Positions 61,100 to 64,000 of a stretch of 64,000 nucleotides of DNA are shown one piece after another. Source of the stretch: CAVPCZ01 sp963779225 (GTDB lineage: Bacteria > Bacteroidota > Ignavibacteria > UBA10030 > UBA6906); the NCBI GenBank assembly GCA_963779225.1, contig CAVZWW010000003.1, positions 3,286,001 through 3,350,000 of the forward strand, given 5' to 3'. A model generated the notes under the pieces. That model worked only from the letters and a program-made list of their open reading frames with translations. It ran no database searches and was not told the origin of the DNA. Made by a program: the position numbers and the translations under genes. Position 1 is the stretch's first letter. The number at the start of each line of letters is the position of its first letter.

Positions 61100-64000
61100 T
61101 CAGAGACCTCCCGCGACTTCCTTCTCCTCATTGTTCCCGAACACCCTGGTGGTAAGCCTGCGCAGGGCCTGCGTCCAGTCTTCCAGGAGCGAGTAGAATG
61201 TCGGGACGATCACCAGCGTGAGGAACGTCGATACGGTGAGTCCGAAAATAATGGCCACGCCGAGCGGACGCCAGAAGTCCGCACTCTCCGCTCCGATCAC
61301 AAAGTGAAACGCCCTCCAGTCAAAATCCACCCCTGTCGCCAGCGGTATGATGCCGAGCACGGTGGTTCCCGCGGTGAGCATGACGGGACGCAACCGCGTA
61401 CGTCCCGCCTCGACCAGCGCTTCATCCAGGGACATGCCCGATTCACGGAGATGCTTCATGAAATCCAGCAGCACGATCGCGTTCTTCACCACGATCCCTG
61501 CCAGCGCAATCACCCCCACCCCCGTCATGATCACGCTGAACGGCGTCAATGTCACCAGCAGGCCGATCAGCACGCCGATCAGCGACAGAAGAACCGAAAG
61601 CATGATCACAAAAGGCACCCGTATCGAATTAAATTCCGACACCAGGACCAGAAACACCAGAAGCAGTGTGATCATGAACGCGCGCTGCAGGAACGCCGCG
61701 GCCTTTTTCTGTTCTTCGTCTTCCCCGGTATATTTGATCGTATAGCCGGCGGGAAGCGGCATCTCGGCGAGCGTTGTCTTCACATCCTGCAGCACTTCGG
61801 ATGCGAGTCGGCCCTGCACGTCACCGGTGATCGTTATCACCCGCTTCTGGTCTTTGCGCTGGATATCGGCAACCGCCGACGTATGGCTTATCCGCGCGAC
61901 GGAGACGAGGGGGATGGAGAGCAGTTTCCCCCGTTTGTTCATGAACGTGATCTGGAGATTCTCCAGATCCTCCGCGGACCGGCGCTGGTCTTCCCGGAGG
62001 CGCACGCGGATCTTGTATTCATCCTCCCCGACGCGGTACTTTGTGGCCTCGGCTCCGTTGATGGCCGAGCGGACCGTGTTCGCGATCTGGGCGGTGGTCG
62101 TATACAGCAACCCCGCCTTCTCCCGGTCGACCTCCACCACCAGCTCGGGCTTCCCGGTGTTGTAATTGTCCTTCAGATCAACGAGGTTCGGGATGGTCTT
62201 GATGCGATCCTGGGCCTGGGCGCTTAACGCAGCGAGCCGCGCATATTCCTCCCCTGCAATCTCGATGCTCACCGGAGCGCCGACCGGCGGACCCATCGCC
62301 TGCTTTGTCACCTTGATTGTCCCTTCGGACATCGTCGCGGTCTGGGCCCGCACTTCATCGAGCGATTTGAAACTACTCTGCCAGCGCTTGCTCTTTTCAA
62401 AAAAGTTGATTGCGATCTTCCCCTTATTCGCCGTTCCCTGTCCGCCAAAGTCGAAAGGATCATCGGAGCTGCCGATATTGGCCACGACAAACTCCATGTC
62501 CCGGTGACCGGGAAGAGCGGCAAGGCGTTTTTCGACTTCCTTCCCCACCCTGTCCGTCTGATCCAGGGCCGTGCCCGGCGGCATTTCGATTCCCACGTTG
62601 ATCAGACTCGGCTGGGTCTCCGGAAAGAACACCACGCCGGTATTCAGAAGGCCGAAGAGGAAAAACACGAAGACGAGGAATCCGAGCGCACCCCCGACCG
62701 TCTTTTTCTTGTGCGCAAGTGTCCACCGCAGCGTATGTTCGTACTTCCCCACCATCCAAGGGAAGAAGCGTTCATCCACCTTATGGTAAATGAGGGTGAT
62801 GGGATTGTACTTTTTGTACCAGTGGGGGTGCTCGAGATTTTCTTTGGCTTTACGGATCTCTTTCTGATAATTGATCCACTTTGCGCCTTGAACCGGGCTG
62901 ATCACATACGCAACGAACAGCGATGCGCCCAGTGTGAATATCAGCGTCAGGGGAAGGTATTTCATGAAATCCCCCACGACGCCGGGCCAGAAGAGGAGCG
63001 GGATAAACGCGGCGAGCGTGGTGAACGTGGAGGTCGCTACCGGAATCGCGACTTCCGCAACCGCCGCTTTCGCCGCTTCATCCGGCGACTGCTTATACAC
63101 CTGCTGATGACGATAGATGTTCTCGATCACCACGATGGCATCATCCACCACGATCCCCAGAACCAGCACCAGTGCGAAAAGGACGACGAAGTTCAGCGTG
63201 ATCCCGGCGAAAGCAAGGATGATGAACCCGATGAACATCGAGAGGGGAATGGCGGTCGAGATCAGCAGCGAATTCTTGAAGCCGAAAAACATGAACAACA
63301 CCACCACAACAAGCGCCATGCCCGTCATGATGCTGTTCTCCAGTTCATGGACGCGATTGGCGATCATGATGGACTGGTCGTTGGACACAATCAGTTCGAC
63401 CCCCGGGGGAAGAATCGGCTGTGTCTGCGCCACGATCTGTTTCACTTCGCCCGCGATGCGGACCAGGTTTTCCCCCGCACGTTTGCGCACCGCCAGGGTG
63501 ACCACTTCTGCGCCGTTGAGACGTGCATACGTCTTCCGGTCTTCAAACGCGAATTGCACATCGGCCACGTCGCGCACATAGATGGGCTGTCCGTTCTGCA
63601 TCTTGACGACGATGTCCTCGATCGGGCGTACCGTCTTGTATTCCCCCGGCACGCGCACCGACGTGGCGCGCCGATTGTCATCCAGCGTTCCTCCGGGAAT
63701 GGAAACATTCTCCCCCCGGATCGCGCCGGCAACGTCGTCGAACGAGATCTTGTAGCCGTTGAGCATGTTCACGTCGCAATTCACCTGCACTTCCGGTTCG
63801 AGGCCGCCGGAGATATCCGCCCGGAGCACGCCCGGAACGCCCTCGATCTCATCCTGGAGATCCTTCGCAATCGTCTTCAGTCGCGCAATCCCGATCTTGC
63901 CGCTCACGTTCACGAACATGATGGGAAATTCGCTGAAGTTGATCTCCGAGATGATCGGATCCAGGATGTCGTTCGGCAGTTCGGATCGTGTCGAGTTCAC
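61100..64000 (-). CDS. RND efflux permease (AcrB/HAE1 family), N-terminal end outside window
   Basis: The 966 residues present lack the first helix and about 100 residues of a typical 1030-1070-residue permease, because the gene runs off the right end. Features include the periplasmic pore and docking domains, TM helices 2-6 with LVLGIVVDDAIVVIENIYRH (proton-relay aspartates), a cytoplasmic stretch after ISPVQGAKW, a second periplasmic loop, and TM 8-12 with GIVVKNAIVLLDFM and RPVMLTAGTTVLGIIPLA. It is an inner-membrane proton-driven exporter of drugs, metals or lipids; the substrate cannot be deduced. The membrane fusion protein and TolC genes are probably upstream, outside the window. Confidence 0.95.
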   Translation of the reverse strand: MNSTRSELPNDILDPIISEINFSEFPIMFVNVSGKIGIARLKTIAKDLQDEIEGVPGVLRADISGGLEPEVQVNCDVNMLNGYKISFDDVAGAIRGENVSIPGGTLDDNRRATSVRVPGEYKTVRPIEDIVVKMQNGQPIYVRDVADVQFAFEDRKTYARLNGAEVVTLAVRKRAGENLVRIAGEVKQIVAQTQPILPPGVELIVSNDQSIMIANRVHELENSIMTGMALVVVVLFMFFGFKNSLLISTAIPLSMFIGFIILAFAGITLNFVVLFALVLVLGIVVDDAIVVIENIYRHQQVYKQSPDEAAKAAVAEVAIPVATSTFTTLAAFIPLLFWPGVVGDFMKYLPLTLIFTLGASLFVAYVISPVQGAKWINYQKEIRKAKENLEHPHWYKKYNPITLIYHKVDERFFPWMVGKYEHTLRWTLAHKKKTVGGALGFLVFVFFLFGLLNTGVVFFPETQPSLINVGIEMPPGTALDQTDRVGKEVEKRLAALPGHRDMEFVVANIGSSDDPFDFGGQGTANKGKIAINFFEKSKRWQSSFKSLDEVRAQTATMSEGTIKVTKQAMGPPVGAPVSIEIAGEEYARLAALSAQAQDRIKTIPNLVDLKDNYNTGKPELVVEVDREKAGLLYTTTAQIANTVRSAINGAEATKYRVGEDEYKIRVRLREDQRRSAEDLENLQITFMNKRGKLLSIPLVSVARISHTSAVADIQRKDQKRVITITGDVQGRLASEVLQDVKTTLAEMPLPAGYTIKYTGEDEEQKKAAAFLQRAFMITLLLVFLVLVSEFNSIRVPFVIMLSVLLSLIGVLIGLLVTLTPFSVIMTGVGVIALAGIVVKNAIVLLDFMKHLRESGMSLDEALVEAGRTRLRPVMLTAGTTVLGIIPLATGVDFDWRAFHFVIGAESADFWRPLGVAIIFGLTVSTFLTLVIVPTFYSLLEDWTQALRRLTTRVFGNNEEKEVAGGL

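Overview
The window is a 64 kb, GC-rich chromosomal segment from a bacterium of the Bacteroidota/Chlorobi assemblage, most likely an Ignavibacteria-type or related lineage. Four things point there. Two proteins end in type IX secretion (T9SS) sorting domains of the NYPNPFNP type. A PorV/PorQ-like outer-membrane protein is present. The tmRNA encodes the tag ADYNYALAA. The tmRNA promoter carries TATGTTTG, which fits the Bacteroidota -7 consensus TAnnTTTG. I see no phage, insertion sequence, CRISPR array or classical tRNA gene. The only stable RNA I find is tmRNA.

Layout, left to right. Bases 1-4689: the end of proB, then proA, a cellobiose/N-acylglucosamine 2-epimerase gene and a sodium:solute symporter gene; the last two each carry a frameshift. 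Bases 5160-9592: a methyltransferase, a barrel-like exported protein and a visibly AT-richer lipoprotein arylsulfatase closed by a perfect hairpin. Bases 9986-15359: a small lipoprotein, a Tat-type class V aminotransferase and a T9SS-sorted peptidoglycan amidase. Bases 15361-19886: a KefF/KefC-type potassium efflux pair convergent with a lipoprotein gamma-glutamyltransferase. Bases 19886-30362: PorV-like protein, Lys-rich histone-like protein, GAF-SpoIIE phosphatase, esterase, transglutaminase-like protein, T9SS-sorted multiheme cytochrome, a class I isoprenoid-synthase-like protein, cysE-cysK, a gutted patatin gene and a zinc-ribbon protein.

Bases 30572-39620 hold a TerB-like gene followed by a very tight co-directional run: REC/PAS/GAF sensor without a kinase, SpoIID/LytB protein, metallophosphoesterase-PQQ propeller, YgfZ-like protein, AlkZ-like protein and LOG-family protein. 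Two tandem-repeat arrays (41 bp and 28 bp periods) separate this run from the tmRNA gene, which is followed by dapF and a lipid kinase. Bases 42900-51447, on the minus strand, form the run yqeY-mutS2-biotin carboxylase-BCCP-FadL-purL, with several ATGA overlaps. A TolB-like propeller and an M28-PDZ peptidase diverge from it and end at a 52 bp tandem repeat. Bases 54750-60352 are a minus-strand run from tryptophanase to a flavin reductase and a small helical protein. The window closes with a 5'-truncated RND efflux permease.

Most genes are housekeeping or envelope genes. I do not see a clear new defence or mobile system. The strongest leads are the T9SS-exported multiheme cytochrome, the isoprenoid-synthase-like protein of unknown substrate, the kinase-less sensor at the head of a six-gene run, the three unrelated tandem-repeat arrays, and a cluster of broken genes (epimerase, symporter, patatin, zinc ribbon) that are either real decay or assembly errors.
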